Source: Paenibacillus sp. EZ-K15 (GTDB lineage: Bacteria > Bacillota > Bacilli > Paenibacillales > Paenibacillaceae). From it: DNA of 64,000 nucleotides. Of this stretch, positions 43,260-51,753 are shown in pieces. The DNA lies in contig NZ_PDHM01000018.1 in the NCBI RefSeq assembly GCF_002573715.1, positions 146,000 to 209,999 of the forward strand, given 5' to 3'. Numbering within the stretch: the stretch's first letter is position 1; every line of letters starts with the position of its first letter. The translations under genes and the position numbers were made by a program. The notes beneath the pieces are model-generated. The model ran no database searches. It saw nothing but the letters and a program-made list of their open reading frames with translations, and had not been told where the DNA came from.

Positions 43260-44579
43260 TCATCTCCTTGAAAACTCGGAAATCAAACGTTCCTGAACCT
43301 CATTCAATGTTGTCTTCTCATTCACTTTTTGCTTCGTGAAATCCCATATTTGGCCGATATATTCAATCGATTCATCGATATCAGCATTCGAGCCCTGTTG
43401 ATATGCCCCAATATTGATCAAATCCTCCGAGTCCTTGTATATCGCCATCAGCCGCTTTACGTTCTCGGAAGCATCGATTTGTTCCTCCGGCGAAATATCT
43501 TTCATTACGCGGCTAATGCTAGCCAGCACATCGATAGCCGGGAAATGCCCTTTGTTCGCTATATTCCGGTTTAAAACGATATGACCATCGAGGATCCCCC
43601 TGACCGCATCCGCGATCGGTTCGTTCATGTCATCACCGTCTACCAGCACCGTGTAAAAAGCGGTAATCGAACCCGTTGGCCCTGTGCCTGCGCGTTCCAG
43701 AAGCTTCGGCAGACTTGCAAAAACAGACGGAGTATAACCACGCATGGCCGGCGGTTCTCCTACAGCAAGGCCTACTTCACGCTGCGCCATCGCATAGCGG
43801 GTAACAGAATCCATCATCAGCATCACATTCAGGCCGCGATCCCGGAAATATTCAGCGATCGTTGTAGCAATCAAGGCTCCCTTAATGCGGATGAGTGCCG
43901 GTTGATCCGAGGTCGCTACAATCACGACGGACCGTTTTAACCCCTCGGGGCCCAAATCCCGTTCTATGAAGTCCAGCACCTCGCGTCCACGTTCCCCGAT
44001 CAAAGCAATGACATTGACATCGGCAGATGTGTTTCGAGCGATCATTCCCATCAGAGTACTCTTCCCGACACCAGATCCGGCGAATATGCCGACCCGCTGG
44101 CCTTTGCCGATAGATAGCAATCCGTCAATCGCGCGGACGCCGATGCTGATGGGCTCCTGAACCCTCGGCCTATTGAGCGGGTTCTGGGGGACATTATGTG
44201 TTGAATAATGCGGCATACGCGCCGGAATGATAGATCCATCCAGCGGTTGTCCCAATCCGTCGAGCACTTTGCCAAGCAGTTCCGAACCTACTTGCACGCT
44301 CAGCGGTTTGCCGGTACCGACTACATCACAGCCGGGACCAATAGAGTGAAGCTCGCCAAGAGGCATCAGCAGCACTTTGTTGTCTCTAAAACCCACGACC
44401 TCCGCCTTGAGCGGCTTGGATTGCTTCGTGGGATAGATGTAACAAACATCGCCGATGCTTGCATCCGGACCTTCGGACTCCACCATCAGCCCGATAACCT
44501 GCGTAACTTTGCCGTTGATGCGAACAGGGTCCAGATGTTTCAGATGATCCATATACCGCGCGCTATTCAGCTTCTTCAT
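43260..44579 (-). CDS. fliI: Flagellum-specific ATP synthase FliI
   Basis: FliI is the hexameric ATPase of the export apparatus, related to F1 beta. The 439-residue protein has Walker A AGSGVGKST near 166, ALIGERGREV and the Walker B region VMLMMDSVTRYAMAQRE. ATG 44579 follows GGAG at eight bases and overlaps the end of fliH by 17 bases; three earlier Met codons fall inside fliH without a ribosome binding site. Confidence 0.97.
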   Translation of the reverse strand: MKKLNSARYMDHLKHLDPVRINGKVTQVIGLMVESEGPDASIGDVCYIYPTKQSKPLKAEVVGFRDNKVLLMPLGELHSIGPGCDVVGTGKPLSVQVGSELLGKVLDGLGQPLDGSIIPARMPHYSTHNVPQNPLNRPRVQEPISIGVRAIDGLLSIGKGQRVGIFAGSGVGKSTLMGMIARNTSADVNVIALIGERGREVLDFIERDLGPEGLKRSVVIVATSDQPALIRIKGALIATTIAEYFRDRGLNVMLMMDSVTRYAMAQREVGLAVGEPPAMRGYTPSVFASLPKLLERAGTGPTGSITAFYTVLVDGDDMNEPIADAVRGILDGHIVLNRNIANKGHFPAIDVLASISRVMKDISPEEQIDASENVKRLMAIYKDSEDLINIGAYQQGSNADIDESIEYIGQIWDFTKQKVNEKTTLNEVQERLISEFSRR

Positions 44580-45417
44580 CTTGATTTCTCCGTTCCTCAT
44601 CATCAAGAGCGAACCGCACGAGTTCTTTTTTGATCTCGGCTAGCTGTGTATCGATGCGGGCATCCACGCTTCCGAAGGAAGACCTGATCACGCAGCCGCG
44701 ATCTTTAACCGTGGAATCCGGCAAAATTTGAAGTTCTGCCTGAGAATCGATCGATAATCCGAGCTCTTCCCGTGCCGCGTTTACAAATTCGAATTGCTCA
44801 GGAGCTACGCAGAGGGAGATGACTCCTTTTTCCCGCTTGCGTGCCAGGTTCTTTCGAATCAGCTCCAGCGTGAAAGCAGGTTCAATCGTAAGCTGACGAT
44901 CCAGTACTTTCTCCGCTATGCTGCAGCTGAGCTCCACCAAGAACGGCTCCGCTTCCTGAATTAAATCATCCTTAGCTTGATGGGCGAGTTGAAGCAATTC
45001 ACTCGCTTGTAAAGTCGCTTGCTCCATCAGTTCCTTCATCTCAAGTTCTGCCTTAGCTGAGCCCTCGGCGTATCCTTGGTTAAATCCTTCCATCTTCAGC
45101 GTTTCAGACAAATCCTCGTCCTGAAGCCTTCTTTCGGTCCACCACGCTTCAATCTGCTGCTGCGCTTCACTCAACAGCCGCTCCGCCTCTTCCGAAGCCT
45201 CACGGATTTGCCTTTCGGCAAACTCTTGAGCATCCTTCAGCATCTCATGCTTTAAGCGTTCAGCTTCAGCCAGCGTCTGTACAGCAGCCGGCTCGGCAGT
45301 CGGGGGAGTATATTCCTCGACCGTTTCGTGGGTTGGTGACGCGTAACGACGAGCAAGATCCAACTCTTTCAACACATCCATCGGTTTATAGTGGGACGAT
45401 TTGATCAAGTTAGACAA
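44563..45417 (-). CDS. fliH: Flagellar export ATPase regulator FliH
   Basis: FliH dimerises, inhibits FliI and docks it at FlhA and the C-ring. The 284-residue protein has an N-terminal segment, a long helical Glu/Ala/Gln-rich coiled coil (about 55-130) and a C-terminal domain related to V-ATPase subunit E (about 175-270). I use the TTG at 45417 (after GGAGGAG) because the ATG at 45426 leaves only two bases; both are within the fliG end. Confidence 0.9.
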   Translation of the reverse strand: MSNLIKSSHYKPMDVLKELDLARRYASPTHETVEEYTPPTAEPAAVQTLAEAERLKHEMLKDAQEFAERQIREASEEAERLLSEAQQQIEAWWTERRLQDEDLSETLKMEGFNQGYAEGSAKAELEMKELMEQATLQASELLQLAHQAKDDLIQEAEPFLVELSCSIAEKVLDRQLTIEPAFTLELIRKNLARKREKGVISLCVAPEQFEFVNAAREELGLSIDSQAELQILPDSTVKDRGCVIRSSFGSVDARIDTQLAEIKKELVRFALDDEERRNQDEEAE

Positions 45418-46426
45418 TGATGTCATCTCCTCCGCCGCGAGCAATAATAACCTCGCCCGCTTCTTCGAGTCTTCGGATCGTGCTTACAATCCGCGTCTGA
45501 GCTTCCTCTACATCACGCAGCCGCACCGGTCCCATGTATTCCATTTCTTCGCGGAAGGTTTCGGCCATACGCTTGGACATGTTGCGGAAAATGACATCCC
45601 GCACCTCTTCGCTTGCCACCTTGAGTGCAAGCTGTAAATCGGCGTTCTCGACATCGCGGATAATACGCTGTATCGAACGGTTGTCCACGTTGACGATATC
45701 TTCGAATACAAACATCCGCTTCTTGATTTCTTCTGCGAGCTCAGGATCCTGGATTTCCAGGGAGTCGAGGATTGTTCGTTCCGTTCCTCGGTCAACGCCG
45801 TTCAAAATTTGAACGATGGATTCAATGCCACCCGCACTGGTGTAATCCTGCGTAACCGTAGCCGACAGCTTCTGTTCCAGCACGCGTTCCACCTGGGCGA
45901 TGACTTCTGGTGAAGTACTGTCCATGACTGCAACCCTACGCGCTACTTCGGCCTGCTTCTCTTGCGGAAGCGAAGATAGGATCGCGGATGCCTGCTCGTA
46001 TTGAAGATAGGACAAGACGAGTGCAATGGTCTGTGCATTTTCGTTCTGGATAAAGTTCAGGATTTGGCTTGGGTCCGCTTTGCGGGCAAAGTCAAACGGT
46101 CTTACTTGAAGCGTTGCTGTCAGTCTGTTGATCACTTCCATCGCTTTTTGCTGTCCAAGCGCCTTCTCCAAAATCTCTTTAGCGTAATTAATACCGCCTT
46201 GCGAGATGTATTCCTGGGCTAGACAAATTTGATGGAATTCCTGAATAATGCTATCTTTCTCATCACTGTCGACTTTGCGAACATTCGCAATCTCCAGCGT
46301 TAATTGTTCAATTTCTTCATCTCGAAGATGCTTAAATATTTGAGCGGACACTTCCGGGCCAAGTGTAATGAGCAGTATAGCCGCTTTTTGACGTCCGCTT
46401 AACATTTGGTTATTTCCCTTAGCCAA
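45410..46426 (-). CDS. fliG: Flagellar motor switch protein FliG
   Basis: FliG is the C-ring torque protein that faces the stator. Counting from TTG 46426 gives 338 residues, the same as B. subtilis FliG, with SGRQKAAILLITLG, the middle EHPQT-like QNENAQTIALVLSYLQ, and the C-terminal charged torque helix region (FVFEDIVNVDNRSIQRIIRD). A GTG three codons upstream also has spacing to GAGG, but the TTG aligns with the family. Confidence 0.96.
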   Translation of the reverse strand: MAKGNNQMLSGRQKAAILLITLGPEVSAQIFKHLRDEEIEQLTLEIANVRKVDSDEKDSIIQEFHQICLAQEYISQGGINYAKEILEKALGQQKAMEVINRLTATLQVRPFDFARKADPSQILNFIQNENAQTIALVLSYLQYEQASAILSSLPQEKQAEVARRVAVMDSTSPEVIAQVERVLEQKLSATVTQDYTSAGGIESIVQILNGVDRGTERTILDSLEIQDPELAEEIKKRMFVFEDIVNVDNRSIQRIIRDVENADLQLALKVASEEVRDVIFRNMSKRMAETFREEMEYMGPVRLRDVEEAQTRIVSTIRRLEEAGEVIIARGGGDDIIV

Positions 46427-46437
46427 TGCTTCCACCT

Positions 46438-48018
46438 CTATTCCTCAGCTAGCCATGTGCGAAGTAAATTCACGAATTCATCTGGCTTCTTCTTCGCCAA
46501 GGTTTCGAGCTGCTTACGAACCTGGCTTTCATTGGTTATACTTTCGAGATTAATCGATGGGAATTCCGTAACTGGTGGAAGCTGAATGTCATCTTCAAAT
46601 TCTTCCTGCTGCTGTCTGCGTCTGCGGATGATGAAATAGGCTCCTCCGGCAATTAACGCTAACGCAGCGATACCAATCCCCCATAATACAGGTTTTGAAA
46701 GAACGGTTTTCGGATTTTCATCCGCATTTACATTAAATACCTGTGAAATAACCGAAACTTTTTTGGACAAATCAGCGTCTGTATAAGTAGAGTCTGTATC
46801 CGAGAGCGACGCTCGTACAATATTCACCAGAATGTTCTGTATTGCCGTTCTTGTTGCATCATCCAAAGTTTGTTGTCCGGCAGGTGGTTCAACCGAGACA
46901 TTAATGGTTAAATCTTTAACAGTATATGGGCTTGCTATGATATCCTTCGTAATCCGGTTAACTTCATAGTTAACGGTTTTGGAGAGCTCTTCCGAGTTCG
47001 TTTCTCCACTTCCAGAATCGCTAGGATATCCCGGAACAGCTTCTTCGCCTACACCGGCCACTCCGCCGGTTGGACTACTGGTTCCCGAATAGTTCTTCTG
47101 GATCTCCTGAACACTGAGCTCAATCCCCTTCATTTCTTCTTCATCAACAGGGGTTACGATGTTTTCTTTGCTCTGCACTTGATCAAAGTTCAGTTTCGAG
47201 GCAACCAGAACATTAACTTTATTCGATCCCATGTATTGCGAGAGAAACTGCTGAACATTTTGCCTAACGTCGCTTTCGAATTTTTTCTGAAGCGCGAAGT
47301 TTTCTTCCACCTTGCCCATCAATCCACCTTGGCCGCCTTTAGCTGTTGCGAGCAGCTCGACTTCGTCATTGGTGATTGTAATGTTCTCAACCGGCAAGTT
47401 TGGAATGGCTGTCTTCACCAGGTTGTAGTACCCGTCAATGACTTCTTGATTAGGACGATAGCCCGGTTTGAATTGCACAACTACGGAAGCACTGGCTTGA
47501 TCTTCGTTTCCGTTCTTGGCAAATACACTTTCTTTTGGCAGATTTAATAATACCGTTGCATCTTGGACGCCCTGCATCTTCTCAAGCAGTCGTTCTACTT
47601 CGCCATTCAGTGCATTTACATATTTCACTTCGAATTCGTTATCTGTCATCCCGATGGCCGATGCGTTCTTCTCGAAGGTTTCGAATCCGATCGTACCATT
47701 CTGTACAAGTCCTTGAGACCCTACATCAATCTGGACTTTAGCTGCGCTCGTACTCGGAACCAGGATGCTTCTGCCATCCTCGCTCAGCTTGTAGGAAATC
47801 CCTTGAGTCTCCAGGTGGCTGATGATTCCTGCGGCATCGCTGGAATTTAGATCCCGGAATGCTACTTCGTACTTCGTCTTAGAGAACTGCATCGTTAGTA
47901 CGATTAGAGCAATCAAAACAAATGCTATTGTAGCGATTAACATTATTTTTTGTTTGTTGCTGAATTGGTTCCAATACTGGGTCATTCTCTCCCTATATTG
48001 GGTAATTCTCTCGTTCAC
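46438..48018 (-). CDS. fliF: Flagellar MS-ring protein FliF
   Basis: FliF builds the MS ring in the membrane. The 526-residue protein has an N-terminal membrane helix (about 25-45), ring-building motifs RBM1-3, a Gly/Ser-rich beta-collar region, a second membrane helix near 440-460 and a cytoplasmic FliG-binding tail (ETLAKKKPDEFVNLLRTWLA). GTG 48018 follows GGGGTGA. Confidence 0.96.
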   Translation of the reverse strand: MNERITQYRERMTQYWNQFSNKQKIMLIATIAFVLIALIVLTMQFSKTKYEVAFRDLNSSDAAGIISHLETQGISYKLSEDGRSILVPSTSAAKVQIDVGSQGLVQNGTIGFETFEKNASAIGMTDNEFEVKYVNALNGEVERLLEKMQGVQDATVLLNLPKESVFAKNGNEDQASASVVVQFKPGYRPNQEVIDGYYNLVKTAIPNLPVENITITNDEVELLATAKGGQGGLMGKVEENFALQKKFESDVRQNVQQFLSQYMGSNKVNVLVASKLNFDQVQSKENIVTPVDEEEMKGIELSVQEIQKNYSGTSSPTGGVAGVGEEAVPGYPSDSGSGETNSEELSKTVNYEVNRITKDIIASPYTVKDLTINVSVEPPAGQQTLDDATRTAIQNILVNIVRASLSDTDSTYTDADLSKKVSVISQVFNVNADENPKTVLSKPVLWGIGIAALALIAGGAYFIIRRRRQQQEEFEDDIQLPPVTEFPSINLESITNESQVRKQLETLAKKKPDEFVNLLRTWLAEE

Positions 48019-48052
48019 ATTGTCACCCCATCCGAAACTTTGCTAGAAACAT

Positions 48053-48361
48053 TTAGATTTGCGTGCGCATGATCTCTTGATAGGCTTCTACCACTTTGTT
48101 TCGGACCTGCGTTGTGAGCTGAATGCTCAACAGAGCCTGTTGGGCGGATATCATCGCCTGATCTACGTTTACTTGTCCAATCATTAATTTATCGCTCATG
48201 ACATGAGCATTTTGTTCCTGTGCTGCCACAGAGTTCAGTGCTTCATTCAGGTAAGAGCCAAAATCGCGAATCGATTCGGAAGGAGTCGCTCCATTTTTCA
48301 CTTGCTCCTGCAGTTGAAGCGGCTGTACGCCCTGAACACTGAACATTGCATTTTGAATCAT
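48053..48361 (-). CDS. fliE: Flagellar hook-basal body protein FliE
   Basis: FliE joins the MS ring to the rod. The 102-residue protein has the family pattern FGSYLNEALNSVAAQEQNAH and QALLSIQLTTQVRNKVVEAY. ATG 48361 follows GGAGGAG. Confidence 0.95.
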   Translation of the reverse strand: MIQNAMFSVQGVQPLQLQEQVKNGATPSESIRDFGSYLNEALNSVAAQEQNAHVMSDKLMIGQVNVDQAMISAQQALLSIQLTTQVRNKVVEAYQEIMRTQI

Positions 48362-48405
48362 CTCTTTCTCTCCTCCTACAATATGGGCTTATGTATTTCT
48401 ATTTG

Positions 48406-48855
48406 CTATCTACCGATCTCCAACGCCTTCATAATCATCGCTTTCGAAGCATTTATCGCCGTAACGTTAGCTTCGTAAGAACGGGTAGCTGCCAGCATAT
48501 CCACCATTTCCTTCGTTATGTCCACGTTAGGCATAAAGACATAGCCTTCCGCATTCGCATCCGGATGTGTAGGGTTATATACCTGTTTCAGCGGAGCTTG
48601 ATCTTCCCGCACCTGCGCAACCTTTACCCCTCGTCCCACATTCTGACCATTCATCTGAGCTCTAAGAAGCCCTTCAAATGACTCCTGCTGCGGCTGTAAC
48701 ACAACCGTTTTACGGCGATACGGAACGGCATGGCCATTCTCTATTCGAGCGCGAGTGGTTTCCGCATTGGCTATGTTGGAGGAAATGACATCCATTCGAA
48801 GCCGTTGTGCTGTTAGAGCTGATGCATTAATACCGAAGCTATTGCTAATATTCAT
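48406..48855 (-). CDS. flgC: Proximal rod protein FlgC
   Basis: FlgC is a proximal rod subunit. The 149 residues begin with the hook/rod motif SALTAQRLRMDVISSNIANA and end with VDMLAATRSYEANVTAINAS. ATG 48855 follows AAGGGAG; the gene starts five bases after flgB. Confidence 0.96.
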   Translation of the reverse strand: MNISNSFGINASALTAQRLRMDVISSNIANAETTRARIENGHAVPYRRKTVVLQPQQESFEGLLRAQMNGQNVGRGVKVAQVREDQAPLKQVYNPTHPDANAEGYVFMPNVDITKEMVDMLAATRSYEANVTAINASKAMIMKALEIGR

Positions 48856-48860
48856 GAACC

Positions 48861-49268
48861 CTATCTCCCTTCAATAGCTGTACGCATCATTCGAATCTGC
48901 TCATTTACAGCTTGTATGTATGAATTATAACGGAGCTGATTCTCTGCAAGCAGCGACATTTCTCTGTCTGCATCGACATTATTCTGGTTGTTATTCATGG
49001 AGCTGCTGCCATCCTTCATAACCGAAGCATCAGGAATCCCCCCGGTTGGACCAATGACAAAATGCCTGGGATCCGTTCTTCTGCCCTGAAGCGACAATTG
49101 GGCCCCATCCATTTCTTTTTTCAGAAGACTCTCAAAGGATACCTCGGATCTCTTAAAATGAGGAGTATCCACGTTGGCGATGTTGTTTGCAATCACATTG
49201 TTTCTGAGATTCGCTGCATCCAAACCGCTTTGAAGCCGTTGAAAAGAACTATTGTTCAACAGATTCAC
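48861..49268 (-). CDS. flgB: Proximal rod protein FlgB
   Basis: FlgB is the first rod subunit and the first gene of the fla/che operon. The 135-residue protein has ANLRNNVIANNIANVDTPHF and ends with the coiled coil ENQLRYNSYIQAVNEQIRMM. GTG 49268 has GGAGG 10 bases upstream. The operon promoter must lie in the 170 bases upstream, after the hslU terminator. Confidence 0.96.
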   Translation of the reverse strand: MNLLNNSSFQRLQSGLDAANLRNNVIANNIANVDTPHFKRSEVSFESLLKKEMDGAQLSLQGRRTDPRHFVIGPTGGIPDASVMKDGSSSMNNNQNNVDADREMSLLAENQLRYNSYIQAVNEQIRMMRTAIEGR

Positions 49269-49725
49269 TAGCTCATTCCTCCTGACTGGACTTTGCAGAA
49301 AGGTATTCCACTCTTCCTAGCTAAATCCTCTTTTTTCGACAAATCATATAATCCGTATGAACTAACCTAGGTCTTAAGTAGAAAAAGACAACATGATGTC
49401 ACATAAACTAAGTTTCTTAAAGATTGGGACTTTTTACAATAAGAAAAAAGCCCTATCTTTTACCAAAAAGAAGGGCTTTGTGTTCATTTTTATCCGATTT
49501 TTTTCTATATTATTGCAAATCGTACCACTAAATCTGTAAAATTTAAGCGATTTTTCCCGAAGGGTAGGTCCTGCTACGACCCATAAAATTCACAAAAAAT
49601 TACGAAATCCGTCCCGATCCCTTCCAACATGCGAAAGCGCTTCGACAACTTGCTGGTAGGGTCATGATGAATATCGACAATTATTTCCTTTCGCATACCC
49701 GGAAGATAGACCTATATGCATGCAA
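49269..49725 (-). other. hslU-flgB intergenic region
   Basis: This 457-base gap is where B. subtilis carries codY. It holds no ORF of that kind. The hslU-side half (49480-49725) is unassigned; a strong terminator is at 49441-49479; the flgB-side half must contain the fla/che promoter, but I found no -35/-10 pair good enough to assign for sigma-A or sigma-D. Two TGTCGAA sequences (49335-49341 and 49641-49647, minus strand) resemble Spo0A boxes. Confidence 0.6.
49441..49479 (-). terminator. Intrinsic terminator upstream of flgB
   Basis: AAAGCCCT-UCUUUU pairs with AAAAGA-U-AGGGCTTT (one mismatch), followed by UUUUUUCUU on the minus strand. It insulates the fla/che operon from dprA-topA-trmFO-hslVU. 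Confidence 0.85.
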
Positions 49726-51132
49726 CTACAGAATATACTGGCTCAGATCCCGGTCCTGGGCGATGCCGGCAAGTTTCTCCCGGACATACTGCGGCGTAAT
49801 CACCATGCGGTCCAGCGTCAACTCAGGCGCTTCAAATGACAGGTCTTCGAGGAGCTTCTCCAGTATCGTATGAAGTCTCCGCGCGCCTATATTCTCCGTG
49901 TTCTGGTTAACCGAAGCCGCGATTTGGGCGATCTCCCGTATAGCTTCCGGGGAAAACTCAACCTCAAGATCTTCAGTACGCAACAGATTGACGTATTGCT
50001 TGGTTAGTGCATTTTTCGGCTCGGTCAAAATAGATACAAAATCGTCGAGTGACAAGCTGCTAAGCTCCACCCGAATCGGAAAACGCCCCTGAAGCTCGGG
50101 AATCAAATCCGATGGCTTCGCAATATGAAATGCACCGGCAGCGATGAAGAGGACAAAGTCCGTTTTTACCGGCCCGTATTTCGTCATAATCGTGGAGCCT
50201 TCCACGATAGGCAAAATATCGCGCTGCACACCTTCTCTGGACACATCTGGACCTGATTGACGGCCCTGGCTGGCAACCTTGTCGATCTCGTCGATAAAGA
50301 TAATGCCGGATTGCTCTGCCCGACGAATGGACTCCTGAATGACATCATCCATATCGATAAGCTTGCCCGCTTCCTCTTGCGTCAGCACTTTCCTGGCTTC
50401 CTTGACGGACAGCTTGCGGCGCTTTGTGCGCTTTGGCATCAGATTACCGAACATTTCCTGCATGTTCATCCCCATCTGATCATTGCCCTGCCCCGCAAAC
50501 ATATCAAACATGTTCGGAGCAGCATCCTCGACATCAATCTCAATCGTTTCGTCTTCAAGCTTACCGGACAGCAGGTTAAAACGAACCTGTCTCCGTTTCT
50601 CTTTGAGACTAACGTCCTTATCGTCCGCATCCTCATCTTCGGCCTGGGTATCGTTATTAGTACCGCCAAACAGCATCTCAAAGGGATTGCGCTGACTCTT
50701 CTGTCCTTTGGTTGAAGGCGCCAACAGCTGAACGATCCGCTCGTTCGCCATTTCCTCGGCTTTGTCCTTTACCTTCTCGGTACGTTCCAGCTTCACCATC
50801 CGGATCGCGGTTTCCACAAGATCCCGTACCATGGATTCCACATCACGGCCGACATAACCAACCTCGGTAAACTTTGTCGCCTCGACCTTGACGAACGGTG
50901 CATGGACCAGCTTGGCAAGCCTTCTTGCAATCTCCGTTTTGCCGACGCCGGTAGGACCGATCATCAGAATGTTCTTCGGTACGATTTCATCCCGCTCGTC
51001 ATCCGTAAGCAAACTCCGGCGATAGCGGTTCCGAAGGGCTACAGCGACCGATTTTTTAGCGTCCTTCTGGCCTACGATGTATTTATCCAGCTCGGATACA
51101 ATCTGTCTTGGCGTCATCGATTCTTTACTCAT
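49726..51132 (-). CDS. hslU: ATP-dependent protease ATPase subunit HslU (ClpY)
   Basis: HslU unfolds substrates and feeds them to HslV. The 468 residues match B. subtilis ClpY (467). Visible are the N-terminal TPRQIVSELDKYIVGQ, Walker A GPTGVGKT near 57, the pore motif GYVGRDVES, Walker B IIFIDEIDK and the sensor region. A long acidic I-domain lies at about 150-230. ATG 51132 follows GGAGGT at seven bases; an upstream in-frame start is less well placed. Confidence 0.97.
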   Translation of the reverse strand: MSKESMTPRQIVSELDKYIVGQKDAKKSVAVALRNRYRRSLLTDDERDEIVPKNILMIGPTGVGKTEIARRLAKLVHAPFVKVEATKFTEVGYVGRDVESMVRDLVETAIRMVKLERTEKVKDKAEEMANERIVQLLAPSTKGQKSQRNPFEMLFGGTNNDTQAEDEDADDKDVSLKEKRRQVRFNLLSGKLEDETIEIDVEDAAPNMFDMFAGQGNDQMGMNMQEMFGNLMPKRTKRRKLSVKEARKVLTQEEAGKLIDMDDVIQESIRRAEQSGIIFIDEIDKVASQGRQSGPDVSREGVQRDILPIVEGSTIMTKYGPVKTDFVLFIAAGAFHIAKPSDLIPELQGRFPIRVELSSLSLDDFVSILTEPKNALTKQYVNLLRTEDLEVEFSPEAIREIAQIAASVNQNTENIGARRLHTILEKLLEDLSFEAPELTLDRMVITPQYVREKLAGIAQDRDLSQYIL

Positions 51133-51181
51133 CGCGAATACCTCCACCCCTGATATGGCTATATGTTACTGTATGGCATCC

Positions 51182-51724
51182 TTACAGCTCTTCGACAATA
51201 ATATTGCTGTTGGTATAGACACACACCTCAGAAGCGATCTGAAGCGCCTCTCTGGCTATATCTTTCGCTTCCATATGTCCGGCATGTCGCTTAAGCGCCC
51301 GACCTGCCGACAACGCAAAATTGCCGCCTGACCCTATGGCCAGCACATCATCATCAGGCTCGATGATTTCGCCGCCGCCTGAAATCAGGAGCATTCCTGT
51401 TTTATCCATAACAATCATCAAAGCCTCAAGTTTGCGAAGCACACGGTCTTGACGCCAGTCCTTCGCGAGCTCAACAGCGGCACGCTGCAGGTTTCCATGG
51501 TGCTCTTCCAGCTTGCCTTCGAATTTCTCAAATAACGTGATTGCATCCGCCACAGAACCGGCAAAACCGGCGACAACTTGTCCCCGGTAAAGACGGCGCA
51601 CTTTCTTGGCGGTCTGCTTCATGACTACACTTTCACCAAATGTAACTTGGCCATCGCCGGCAATAGCTGCTGTGCCATTATGCCGTACTGCGCAAATCGT
51701 CGTGGCGTGAAAAGTCATTTCCAT
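51182..51724 (-). CDS. hslV: ATP-dependent protease subunit HslV (ClpQ)
   Basis: HslV is the proteolytic dodecamer of HslUV. The 180 residues include AGDGQVTFGESVVMK, VAGFAGSVADA, LAIGSGGNFALSAGRA and VYTNSNIIVEEL. The N-terminus reads MEMTFHATTICAV: it has the short extension before TT that B. subtilis ClpQ has (there ending in an N-terminal Ser). ATG 51724 is ten bases after GGGAGG; the Met at residue 3 is 16 bases away. Which residue is the mature nucleophile is therefore unclear. It follows trmFO by 29 bases. Confidence 0.95.
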   Translation of the reverse strand: MEMTFHATTICAVRHNGTAAIAGDGQVTFGESVVMKQTAKKVRRLYRGQVVAGFAGSVADAITLFEKFEGKLEEHHGNLQRAAVELAKDWRQDRVLRKLEALMIVMDKTGMLLISGGGEIIEPDDDVLAIGSGGNFALSAGRALKRHAGHMEAKDIAREALQIASEVCVYTNSNIIVEEL

Positions 51725-51753
51725 GATGGCAAGACCTCCCTAAGAAAATAAGA

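Noticed and set aside
49480..49725. Cyclic di-GMP riboswitch upstream of the flagellar operon
   Set aside because: The conserved GEMM core was not found on the minus strand, and the segment lies before a terminator on the hslU side rather than next to flgB.
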